A stretch of 64,000 nucleotides of DNA from Ahaetulla prasina. Taxonomy: Eukaryota > Chordata > Lepidosauria > Squamata > Colubridae. Below, piece by piece: positions 10,939 to 19,989 of this stretch; position 1 is the first letter of the stretch, and each line of letters starts with the position of its first letter. The position numbers and the translations under genes are program-made. The notes beneath the pieces are model-generated. The model worked only from the letters and a program-made list of their open reading frames with translations, searched no databases and had not been told where the DNA came from. The DNA lies in contig NC_080539.1 of assembly GCF_028640845.1 (NCBI RefSeq), forward strand, positions 189,667,436 to 189,731,435, read 5' to 3'.

Positions 10939-11785
10939 GCATTAGACATTCCCAGTTCCTGCAATCATTCATGTTTTATCATCCAATATCCTAAACATCT
11001 TTGTTGCTCTTCTCAGCACTTTCTAGAGTCTCAACATCTTTTTTGTATCTTAGTGATCAAAACTGGACATACTATTCCAAGTGTGGTCTTACCAAAGGTA
11101 ATATAAAGCAGCACTAGCACTTCTTGTAGTCTTAATATTATCCCTCTGTTGATGCAGTCTAAACCTGTGTTGGATTTTTTGATATCTGTAGCTTATTGCT
11201 GGCTCATATTTAAGTGATTATCTACTAGGAGTCCTAGATCCCACTCACTGTTACTATTATTGAGCAAAATACCACTATTCTATATGTATGTGTTTGGTTT
11301 TATATGCATATCTTATTTTTCTCACCACTGAATTGCATTTTGTTAAATAAGGACCCAATGTTCAAGTCTGTCAAAATTGTTCTGGATCTTAAACCTATCT
11401 TTGAAGTGTTGGTTATTCCCCCAAGCTTGGTATCATCTGAAAATTTGATGAGTTTTCCTATCCCCTCATTTAAATCATTTATGAAGATGCTGAAGACTAC
11501 TGGGCCTAAGGTAGAACTTTGGAGTACCCCACTGTATGCTTCCCTCGATGTAACAGTAGTTCCATTAAGGGCTATATGTTGAAAGTGGTTGGTCAACCAG
11601 TTATGAATCCAACTGGTGGTGATGCTGTCTAACCCACATTTTTATATCTTGTCAAATAGGTTGTGGTCTATTTTGTCAAATGCCTTACAGATGTCCAAAT
11701 GTATTGTCCAAGCATTTTGCTGGTCTACTAATTTAGTCACTTTGTCAAAGAATGCAATGATATTTGTCTGCCATGATCTGTTATT
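10939..11785 (-). pseudogene. CR1 LINE ORF2 end plus 3'UTR
   Basis: On minus, codes for FSDDTKLGG, the usual FADDTKLGG reverse transcriptase YXDD-block equivalent with A changed to S. It is preceded by SSTLGPVVFSIFINDL (from QGSVLGP...FINDL). The longest open piece is 11300-11596. Stops and small gaps mark it as old. Confidence 0.85.
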
Positions 11786-12837
11786 GACATATCTCGATAT
11801 AAATAAGCCACAACAAAGAATTGAAAACCAAGATCTGTATCATGGCCCTGTACCAGTATTGAGAAAAAGCTCCCACTTCACAACAAAGATTATTATTGCA
11901 ATGGGTCAGAGCTTGATTGGAACCTTTGTGAGAGAAAAGAGATGAAGACCCCATTCCTGTTCTAGAAATAAATGAAAGGAAGCCTTTATTCTTTGAAGAG
12001 ATCTGCATTGTGTATTAGATACTTTACAGAAAGATAGAATATATCTTTTGACTACACAAGTAAAGGTTAGAAAGAAAATGCAATCTTTGTAGCACTCTGA
12101 GTCTATATGACCCATAGTACTGCACTTTTATTTTTAATTAAACATATTTTAAAATACTAATTGGAAACCTGCCTTCAAAAGCAGAGGGTTAAGAAAAGCA
12201 GTATTCTTCATACTGGGGTGTGTGGATCTAATCTAGATTTAAAATACACACACCTACACACACACACACACACACACACACATACTGCATTGACAATTTG
12301 TTAGAAGAACCCTGGCACTAATGGGAACATTATGTGGTAAATGTGATACCTTTGTCTCAGGCAAGATGCTAAAACAGAGGCAATGAAAAAATGAAAATAC
12401 GAAGAGAATATGAAAGAACAGATTGACATTAAAAAATAATTAGAATGTCACATCTGCAAAATTATAAATTTAGCATCATGCACCAATGCACAAGACTGGA
12501 TATTTATGGAATCTCGTGATTTTTACAACCTGTCAAAAATCAGTCACCTCTGTGATTTACATATTATAATTCACAATTGTTACATATTTTTATGTAATAA
12601 TTTGTTAATTCAGTGATGTAATTATTATTTTGCTGGCATTCCGCATAGCTATAAAGTAAGGCATTTTTGTATTTTGGATCTGAATTCTCCATCTTTTTGT
12701 GACTATGCAGAACCAGGAATATAACCTTGAAACCAGAAATGTTGTTGAAAGGATACTTGGAGAAAATATGAAAATGTTGTGCAATGCCATTTTTGCAACG
12801 CTTCTTCCTTAGAGAAAAATTTGCACCATTTCTGTAT
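11786..12837. other. Unique AT-rich DNA with a (CA)n microsatellite at 12246-12282
   Basis: Nothing coding recognised. The CA run is about 17 units with one interruption. Confidence 0.6.
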
Positions 12838-12870
12838 TTTATTTATTTATTTATTTATTTGATTTTTATA

Positions 12871-12899
12871 CCGCCCTTCTCCCGAAGGACTCAGGGCGG
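12871..12899 (-). other. L2 3' stem-loop (presumed RT recognition)
   Basis: Seven-base stem CCGCCCT/AGGGCGG with an inner CCTTC/GAAGG partial stem, immediately before the TAAA tail. Identical stem at 59733-59761. Confidence 0.8.
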
Positions 12900-13037
12900 T
12901 GTACAGGCAAAATAAAACAATACAATATACAGATTAAAATACCATTTAAAAAATTTATTTAAATTAGCCTGAGATTAAAAATTTCCATACTAAAAAACCC
13001 CATTTAAAAATTAATAAAATTTCCCATTAAAACTAAT

Positions 13038-14759
13038 TTAAGCCAGCCCCGCGCGGATAAAGAGATGTGTTTTTAGTTCGCGACGAAATGTCCGAAGGTC
13101 AGGTATTTGACGTAGACCCGGGGGAAGCTCATTCCAGAGTGTGGGCGCCCCCACAGAGAAGGCCCTTCCCCTGGGGGCCGCCAGCCGACATTGTTTGGCG
13201 GACGGCACCCTGAGAAGTCCCTCTCTATGGGAGCGTACGGGTCGGTGGGAGGCGTGTGGTAGCAGCAGGCGGTCCCGTAAGTACCCAGGTCCTAAGCCAT
13301 GGAGCGCTTTAAAGGTCATAACCAACACCTTAAAGCGCACTCGGAAAGCCACAGGCAGCCAGTGCAGCCTGCGCAGGATCGGTGTTACATGGGAGCTACG
13401 TGTAGCTCCCTCTATAACCCGCGCAGCTGCATTCTGGACTAACTGAAGCCTCCGAGTGCACTTCAAGGGGAGCCCCATGTAGAGAGCATTACAGTAATCC
13501 AAGCGAGAGGTAACGACCGCATGAGTGACCGTGCATAAGGCATCCCGATCAAGGAAGGGGCGCAACTGGCGAACCAGGCGGACCTGGTGGAAGGCCCCCC
13601 TGGAGACGGCCGTCAAATGATCTTCAAACGACAGCCGATCGTCCAGGAGGACACCTAAGTTGCGCACCCTATCCTTTGGGGCCAATAACTCGCCTCCAAC
13701 AGCCAGCCGCGGCTGCAGCTGACTGAATCGGGGTGCCGGCATCCACAGCCACTCCGTCTTGGAGGGATTAAGCTTGAGCCTGTTTCTCCCCATCCAGACC
13801 CGTACGGCTTCCAAGCACCGGGACAGCACTTCAACAACTTCATTGGGGTGGTCCGGGGTGGAAAAGTACAGCTGGGTGTCATCAGCGTACTGCTGGTATC
13901 TCACCCCGAAACCACTGATGATCTCACCCAACGGCTTCATGTAGATGTTGAACAGAAGGGGTGAGAGAATCGACCCCTGAGGGACCCCACAAGTGAGGCC
14001 CCTCGCGGTCGACCTCTGCCACTCTGTCAACACCGTCTGCAACCGGTCGGAGAGATAGGAGGAGAACCACCGATATACGGTGCCTCCCACTCCCAATCCC
14101 CCCAACCGGCGCAGCAAGATACCATGGTCGATGGTATCGAACGCCGCTGAGAGGTCTAATAGGACCAGGGTAGAGGAATAAACCCTGTCCCGAGCCCTCC
14201 AGAGATCATCCACCAATGCGACCAAAGCTGTCTCCGTGCTGTATCTGGGTCGGAAGCCGGACTGGAACGGGTCTAGATAGACGTCTTCATCCAGGTATTG
14301 GGGTAGCTGTCGCGCCACGGCACTCTCTACAACCTTCGCAACAAAGCGAAGGTTGGAGACTGGACGATAATTACCCAAAATAGCTGGGTCCAGGGAGGGC
14401 TTCTTAAGGAGGGGTCTCACCACCGCCTCTTTCAAGGCGGCAGGGAAAACCCCTTCCAACAAAGAAGCGTTGATAATCCTCTGGAGCCAGCCTCGTGTCA
14501 CCTCCTGAGTGGCCAGTACCAGCCAGGAAGGGCACGGGTCCAGTAAACATGTCGTGCCGTGAAGCCTCCCCAACAACCTGTCCATGTCCTCGGGAGCCAC
14601 AGGGTCAAACTCATCCCAAATGGACTCAACAAGACGTGCCTCCTCTCCCTTGCTTGGATCATCCCAAATTCGATCCAGACCGTCCCTCAGCTGAGCGATT
14701 TTATCGTATAGATAACCGCTAAACTCCTCGGCTCGTCCCTGCAAAGGGTCATCCCGCAC
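13038..14759 (-). CDS. L2 ORF2 reverse transcriptase and C-terminal region
   Basis: 573 uninterrupted codons. RT blocks in order: VRPLLKKPSLDP (motif 1), GNYRPVSNL, FQSGFRPRYSTETAL, LVLLDLSAAFDTIDH (first catalytic Asp), GVPQGSILSPLLFNIY, QYADDTQLY (YADD catalytic pair) and LKLNPSKTEWL. The C-terminal DYCNALYMGLPLKCTRRLQ and ILRRLHWLPV blocks are diagnostic of L2-clade LINEs. The product makes cDNA at the nicked target. The reading frame is one shift away from the endonuclease segment at 14749-15579; the shift lies near 14760, so the M at 14759 is not a genuine start. Confidence 0.93.
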   Translation of the reverse strand: MRDDPLQGRAEEFSGYLYDKIAQLRDGLDRIWDDPSKGEEARLVESIWDEFDPVAPEDMDRLLGRLHGTTCLLDPCPSWLVLATQEVTRGWLQRIINASLLEGVFPAALKEAVVRPLLKKPSLDPAILGNYRPVSNLRFVAKVVESAVARQLPQYLDEDVYLDPFQSGFRPRYSTETALVALVDDLWRARDRVYSSTLVLLDLSAAFDTIDHGILLRRLGGLGVGGTVYRWFSSYLSDRLQTVLTEWQRSTARGLTCGVPQGSILSPLLFNIYMKPLGEIISGFGVRYQQYADDTQLYFSTPDHPNEVVEVLSRCLEAVRVWMGRNRLKLNPSKTEWLWMPAPRFSQLQPRLAVGGELLAPKDRVRNLGVLLDDRLSFEDHLTAVSRGAFHQVRLVRQLRPFLDRDALCTVTHAVVTSRLDYCNALYMGLPLKCTRRLQLVQNAAARVIEGATRSSHVTPILRRLHWLPVAFRVRFKVLVMTFKALHGLGPGYLRDRLLLPHASHRPVRSHREGLLRVPSAKQCRLAAPRGRAFSVGAPTLWNELPPGLRQIPDLRTFRRELKTHLFIRAGLA

Positions 14760-15579
14760 CTCCTGATGTAGGAGAGCGGGTCACCCGAAACAGGGCGGCC
14801 GGGTGGTTATCTGCCGACGCAATGAGGGTGGAGGCGTAGGAACGCCTCGCTTCCCTCATTGCCACTAGGTAGGTCCTAGAATAGGACCTAACTAGTGTCC
14901 GATCAGTTTCGGAGCGACTGGACCTCCAGGTGCTCTCCAGGCGTCTTCTCCGGCGTTTCATCTCCCTCAGCCCCTCGGAGAACCAAGGGGCCGGTCGAGA
15001 TCTACGCCAGGTCAGAGGCCGCAAAGGCGTGACACGGTCCAAGGCCCCGGCCGCGGCCTGTTCCCAGGCCACGACCAGTTCCTCAGTCGTGCCGTGGGCC
15101 AGTTCCTCAGGGAATGGCCCAAGCTCCGTCAGGAACCTCTTGGGGTCCATCAGGCGCCTGGGATGGAACCACCGTATAGGTTCCGTCTCCCTGCGGTGGT
15201 GAATGGCGGTTCGGAAGTCTAGGCGAAGGAGAAAATGATCCGACCATGACATTGGTTCTGTTACTAAGTCATCTAATACCAGATCATTTAACCACTGTCC
15301 AGAGATATAAAGCAGATCCAGTGTGCCTCCCCCCGTGTGCGTAGGGCCATCATTTACTCGAATCAGGTCCAAGGCCGTCATGGAAGCCAAGAACTCCCGA
15401 GCTGCCGTCGATGACAAGCCAGCTGATGGCAGGTTGAAATCCCCCATGACTATAAGTCTGGGGGTCTCAACCGCCACAGCAGCAAGTACCTCCAACAGCT
15501 CAGGCAGGGCTGTGGTCACGCAGCAAGGAGCCAGGTACGCGATCACCAAGCCCAACTGATTCCTATAGCCCCACCGCAC
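14749..15579 (-). pseudogene. L2 ORF2 endonuclease (APE-type), C-terminal two thirds
   Basis: Carries VMGDFNLP (Asp/Asn catalytic block) and SWSDHFLLRL (SDH block) of the apurinic-type endonuclease, then a basic linker (EMKRRRRRLE, REARRSYA) leading to RT. Frameshifts at both ends separate it from 15628-15822 and from the RT frame. Confidence 0.9.
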
Positions 15580-15837
15580 ATAGAGGATTCACAACCGGCA
15601 ATCTGAGGAATAGTGGCCTCCTCGGCTCTAGATCCTCCTTGATAACAACCGCCACCCCCACCCCGCCTTGGACCTCGGCTGATGAAATCCTCGGAAACCT
15701 GGAGGGCACATCTCAACAAGGGGGACCCCCCCCTCTGGGCCCAACCAGGTTTCCGTAATGCCCATAAGGTCCGCGGACTCCCCCTGAATAAGATCGCAAA
15801 TCAGGGGAGCCTTATTAACCATGGACCGGGCATTACA
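15580..15837 (-). pseudogene. L2 endonuclease N-terminus
   Basis: Encodes CNARSMVNKAPLICDLI and GITETWLGPEGG (catalytic Glu in ITETWL). The frame breaks near 15640 within a G-rich run. It is in the same frame as the upstream segment 15841-16305, from which only a TGA (15838-15840) separates it. CGA to TGA would be an ordinary CpG transition. Confidence 0.85.
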
Positions 15838-15840
15838 TCA

Positions 15841-16140
15841 CATCAGCCGGAGGTCCCCGCTCTGGGGATCATGGCCACCGAGGCAGGTAGGGACTGAGGG
15901 CGAGCACGCGATCACTTTCAGACATCGAGCGTGCTCCCACAACTCGCACGGCCCCTCCCCCCCGCCATATCTGCCTCTCCCACTTACCGTACAGATCGAA
16001 CATCCCTCTAAACCTGGAACGTCCTCCCCCCCTGCCTTCAGACAAGATGGAATAGTGTCGCGAACTAGCACAGGGGCTGGATGCCTCCCCGACGGGTTCT
16101 CACCCCCACCCGTCAAATCCCTCCCCCCCTTAAAAAACCC
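15841..16140 (-). pseudogene. L2 N-terminal linker coding segment
   Basis: 100 codons in the same frame as both the 54-codon segment upstream and the endonuclease downstream. Gly/Pro/Cys-containing (RHPAPVLVRDTIPSCLKAGG, GPCELWEHARCLKVIAC). No domain recognised. It is bounded by a TAA at 16141-16143 and a TGA at 15838-15840. The shared frame suggests that the ancestral protein ran through. Confidence 0.5.
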
Positions 16141-16305
16141 TTATTTAAAAAACGATTTAAAAAACCCCAGATTCTTCTTCCTCGCATGCCACCTCTCCGG
16201 GTCCCAAGACCCCTCGTTAAGGCAGGCCCTCGATAACCCGGAGGGCCATTCCTGCGAGGCGGGGGAACCTCGCAGTCGGAGAAGGTCAGCCGACGAATAT
16301 TTCAT
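16141..16305 (-). CDS. 54-codon L2 N-terminal peptide with 4E-T-like eIF4E-binding motif
   Basis: Starts ATGAAATATTCG and encodes MKYSSADLLRLRG...GSWDPERWHARKK, ending at a TAA. YSSADLL fits the canonical eIF4E-binding motif Y-X4-L-hydrophobic. It is followed, at the same distance as in the host translational repressor 4E-T (EIF4ENIF1), by WDPERWHA; as I recall, human 4E-T reads WDPEKWHA after YTKEELL. The 39-residue span aligns without gaps, with about 17 identities. It is in the same frame as the linker and endonuclease downstream. Inference: it was captured from, or converged on, 4E-T. A mere host exon is unlikely because the peptide lies inside the L2 between its 5'UTR and endonuclease. 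Confidence 0.7.
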   Translation of the reverse strand: MKYSSADLLRLRGSPASQEWPSGLSRACLNEGSWDPERWHARKKNLGFFKSFFK

Positions 16306-17404
16306 GCTAAAAGATTAAATAACAGTGGGGAAAAAAAGGTGTTCCCTAGCCACTTGATGTTATTGCAGCCTGCGGACAAAGTCAGGACAGTCACAAACCA
16401 GGGCCAAATGCCCGGTAAGGGCAATAAATAAGATGGAAGTTCGGCTGATGGATTCCACCATTCAGCACTGCCCATAATGGATACAGCAAAAGTTTTTGCC
16501 CGCTGGTGCCGCCCATGATCAGGTCCGAGGTCGTCCAAGATTGATGCCATAAATAAATAAATACCGGGGACAGGAAAAAAGTTTTCAGCCGCAGATGTCA
16601 AATGATGGTATATATAAGAGTCAGCTAAAATTCTAAATTCCAAAATGTCCAAGCTACCTGTGTCCAATGTCTCTGGTGCCGCTGAAAATAGTCCGGCAAA
16701 CAATCCAGCCGCCAGCCGCTGATAATAAGTGCGGCCATAACACAGCCAAACTATCCCAGATGTTACCAATGGTACCAGGCGACAATCCATACCATTCCAT
16801 ACCCCACCGGAATGGACGCTGCCCTCTACCATCAGATGGGTGGAATCGTAGAAACCATGCCGCTGAGCCATGCCACTGAAGGATAGAGCGGCAGAACATC
16901 CAGCCGCCGATGACATGTGCGGCCGGCAGCAGCAAACCACGATCCAGCCCGGCCATTCCTAACGAGCGCCGCTCCGCGCCCCTCCAGAATGGCCGGCGCC
17001 ATCTACCGTTGCCGCCGATGGTATCAGTGCCGCTACTGGTATCCAAGCCGCTGATGGTATCACTGCCGCTGTACGATACCGCCGCTGGCCAGCACATCGC
17101 ACCCCCAACTGGTCGCTGATGTCCGAGCGACCGCTTCGCCACGGAACCGCAAGCCGGCTCGTTTCCGCGGGCGCCCAGCCAAAATGGCCGCCGGCAACCG
17201 TCCGCCGCTCGCCCGCCTCTCCAGCCCCGTTCCCGGAAGCCGAGGATCTAACAAGACCCAAAGATCTCATTTCGGCTGCCGGAAAGATGTTCTGCGGGGC
17301 GGCGGGCCCAGATAGCTTGAAAATCGCCCCGAGGCATCGCAGCTAGAAAAAACGCCGACCCACCGCCTGCATAATTCTCAGATCGCCGCCATTTCCGCGC
17401 ATGC
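16306..17404 (-). other. L2 5'UTR, CpG-rich with 18 bp tandem units
   Basis: GC-rich, containing many AGCGGC/GGCGGC motifs. At about 17020-17090 there are four tandem 18-mers of the form GATACCATCAGCGGCTTG. Long open frames here (16302-16940, 16654-17142) have no conserved domain. I treat the whole as promoter/5'UTR. Confidence 0.65.
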
Positions 17405-18084
17405 GTATTCAATGATATTGAGAGGTTCAATCCAAGAGAACCTCCTACTGCCTCCTATTGCCATGTTTCTGTTAGTATCTACCCTCAAAAGATCCAGTAA
17501 ATCATTTTTCCTGATATTTTGAAAGGAATAATATGCTATTGTAATGGGAAAAAGGAATAACTTTGAGGAACAGGAGGAAGAACCACAATCAAGAAAATGG
17601 TCGGATAAAAGAAATCTGAATCCAGGGCAAAATATAATTTGAAAAAGCATCTCAGACAAGACCCTCCTTAGTTCTCATGAAGATAAAGGGAGGGGAGAAG
17701 TGCATTCATATTTGTTAGTTTCTGTTAGTATAACCTTATAATAAAAGTATTAGCTTGTGTATCTTTGGCTTCCAAGTTCAGCTCTACCTTGGAAGATTGA
17801 AAGTTACATTACATATAGATATAATGGAGAATAAGTACTCTTTCTCTTCTCAGTCCTTAAGAATATGAACCTTTCTGCTGTCTTCCATTTATCCTTTTTT
17901 CTTGGAATTGTTAGCAATTGTGCTTTTGGTATTTTCTCCTTTAGGAACATTTCCCCATACTTACCAATCTTTTGAATTTGTAGAAACTGCTGTCTTAAAT
18001 CTACGGTACAGATTCTCAATTTATGATCATAATTGCACCCAACATTTCTGTGGCTAAGCAAAAGTTGTTAGATCAGTTTTGTCC
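17405..18084. other. Unique DNA, nothing recognised
   Basis: AT-rich, no motif-bearing frames. Confidence 0.5.
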
Positions 18085-18225
18085 CATTTTACAACCTTTC
18101 TTGCAGTAGTTGTTAAGTGAATCACTGTAGTTAAGTGGTTGCTAAGTGAATCTGGCTTCCTCATTTACTTTGCTTGTCAGAAGATCACAAAAGGTGATCA
18201 TATGACTCTGGGACTGCAAACTTCT
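18085..18225. repeat. Interspersed repeat fragment (snake DNA-transposon-like)
   Basis: Contains three imperfect 'gttaagtgaatc' units followed by ctttgcttgtcagaagatca and aaaggtgatcat. I recall this arrangement from widespread snake repeats. A related end (gcaagtcgaggactacctg) is at 33447-33466. The class is uncertain. Confidence 0.5.
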
Positions 18226-18654
18226 CAGGAAGAATCTTTCCTTAATCAGGTTCTTTAGGTCTTCCAAAAGTACAGCAATTGCCACTTAACTAGATCTCTC
18301 CACTCTGTTGCTAGCCATCTTCTTTTCTTTCCCTCCATCTTTTCAACATTAGAGCCTTCTCCATAGATCAAGGTCTTCACATAATGTGTCCAAAGTAGTA
18401 TAATTATATTTTCCTTTCCTTTTATTTCTCTTATAGGCTAGATGTTCCATAACAATGCTCCATTTGTTATTATGCTTTGTATTGCCATAACATCCAATGG
18501 GAGATTGGATGCACAAATGGAGCTGCACACATGTGTGCTTGCTGGCTGCTTGCACAAACGGAGCTGTGCGCATGCGTGCTGGCTGCTCATGCAGAACCAT
18601 CCCCCCACCCCGCTGGTCCATAAAGCTGGAAATGTTGGGAAACATTGGAGTTGT

Positions 18655-18825
18655 GGCTGCGGCAACAGACTAGAAACCAGGAGACTGTGCATTTTAGTCC
18701 CACTTAGGGACAAAGCCATCTTTGGCCAGTCACTCTATATCTCAGCAGGCAAGGGCAAACCACTTCTGAAAAACCTTGCCAAGAAAACTGCATAGACTTC
18801 ATAGGCTGTCACCAGCAATTGATAC
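18655..18825 (+). mobile_element. SINE fragment with Bov-B-like tail (Sauria type)
   Basis: Contains the conserved SINE body 'ttggccagtcactct...gcaaaccacttctgaaaaac' and the tail 'gccaagaaaactgca...ggctgtcaccagcaattga', which resembles the 3' end of squamate Bov-B LINEs. The tRNA-like head is missing. Confidence 0.7.
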
Positions 18826-19735
18826 CAGGCATAAAAACAATATCACTAAATTGCATAATTATATTTAAATTCGTAGAATTTTAAACAATACAACAGGATT
18901 TGATGGAGAAAAGTAGGTAGTTCATTCTTTTAACTAACTCATAGTTAATGCAATGCTTAGGGAGGAGGATTTTAAAGAGCAAAACATGAAAAATAAATCA
19001 TATCCAAAACAAGTCCAGAGCAATTCAAAACTTACATGTTTTCATTGGGTTTAATTGTTCAAACAACATTATTTATAATTGTAGCCTGTAGCATATTTTC
19101 AGTCTCTAGCTCACAGTCTCTCACATGCACACATGGAATAGCCAACAGCTGTGAGCCAGTATGTAGATGTTCTTGTCCTAAGAGTAGAGAATTTTACTAA
19201 AACTAATCAGAAATTAGCTTTTGCCATCAAAGTTGTACAGGAAATCCAAGCATTTCTTTATTAATAAATTTACTACTTTACTATTAAATTTCTTAGTGCC
19301 ATAGGTTTTCTTAGAAACCTTAATTTTTTGTTTTAATATTTATACTATTTATTTTATTTTATTACAATTTTTATTAGAAAGCATTTCTTCAGAATGGAGA
19401 TATTGCAAACTTTAATATTTTGCCAATAATCTGATGATTTGTCCTGTGAATAAATGTCTGCACTAATTAATGTCCAAATAAAATAGTGAACAAAACATAT
19501 GATAAAACATTAACATGCCTAAGAAATAATTATAATATTTGAATGAATTAGGATTTGCTAAAAATATTGTTGCTATGTTAATTTTTCAGCTAGAAAAATT
19601 AATGTAATGAACTATATATTGGTTTTAAGTGATTTTAACCAACAAAATACATTGAAATCGTTTATTATCTTATCATCGACATTGTTTCTATGGTACACAG
19701 GTGCTGATGCATCACCAACATTTCCCACCCAAAAT
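18826..19735. other. Unique AT-rich DNA
   Basis: Nothing recognised. A minus-strand AATAAA at 19661-19666 is the nearest clear poly(A) signal downstream of RAMP1 outside repeats, but use by RAMP1 is speculative. Confidence 0.4.
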
Positions 19736-19989
19736 TACCATATTTTTTGGAGTATAAGACACACTTTTTTCCCTCCTAAAAGAGGCTGAAAATTTGGGTG
19801 CGTCTTACACTTTGAATGTAACCCCACCCACCCACCGGACCCCACCCTTTGGCTTCCATGCGTCCTCTTCCTGGCTGCAGAGATTTCCACGAACAATGGC
19901 TTGTGTTTTTGGGCTCTGCACGTCGTGTTTTCAGCCTCCAAATGCTCTGTTTGAGAGCCCTTCAAGCCTGTGTTTTAACTGGATTTGAA

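Larger units (their letters stand above)
12838..17404 (-). mobile_element. Near full-length L2-clade LINE
   Basis: The 3' end on minus has the hairpin CCGCCCT...AGGGCGG (12871-12899) followed by (TAAA)n. The same tail occurs at 59733-59795. The 5' end near 17404 (CGCATGCGCGGAAATGGCGG) is CpG-rich. The element comprises a 5'UTR of about 1.1 kb, an N-terminal coding segment, endonuclease and reverse transcriptase. Two stops and about three frameshifts are the only lesions I find, so it is relatively young. No target duplication was seen, which is usual for L2. Confidence 0.9.

Noticed and set aside
14495..15202. Plus-strand frames opposite the L2 reverse transcriptase
   Set aside because: Shadow frames of a confidently assigned coding region.
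16141..16305. A true host EIF4ENIF1 exon rather than part of L2
   Set aside because: It is in the same frame as the L2 linker and endonuclease, lacks flanking splice consensus and differs at more than half of the residues. Capture of such an exon by L2 in the past remains possible.
16302..17142. Long minus-strand open frames (212, 162 and 103 codons) upstream of the L2 coding region
   Set aside because: They lie in a GC-rich repeat-built 5'UTR, overlap in several frames and show no domain or conserved start. Skewed composition explains them.
16800..17404. CpG island of a neighbouring host gene (UBE2F would be expected downstream of RAMP1)
   Set aside because: The CpG-rich stretch is continuous with the L2 coding region and has the character of a LINE 5' end. 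No UBE2F coding was seen.
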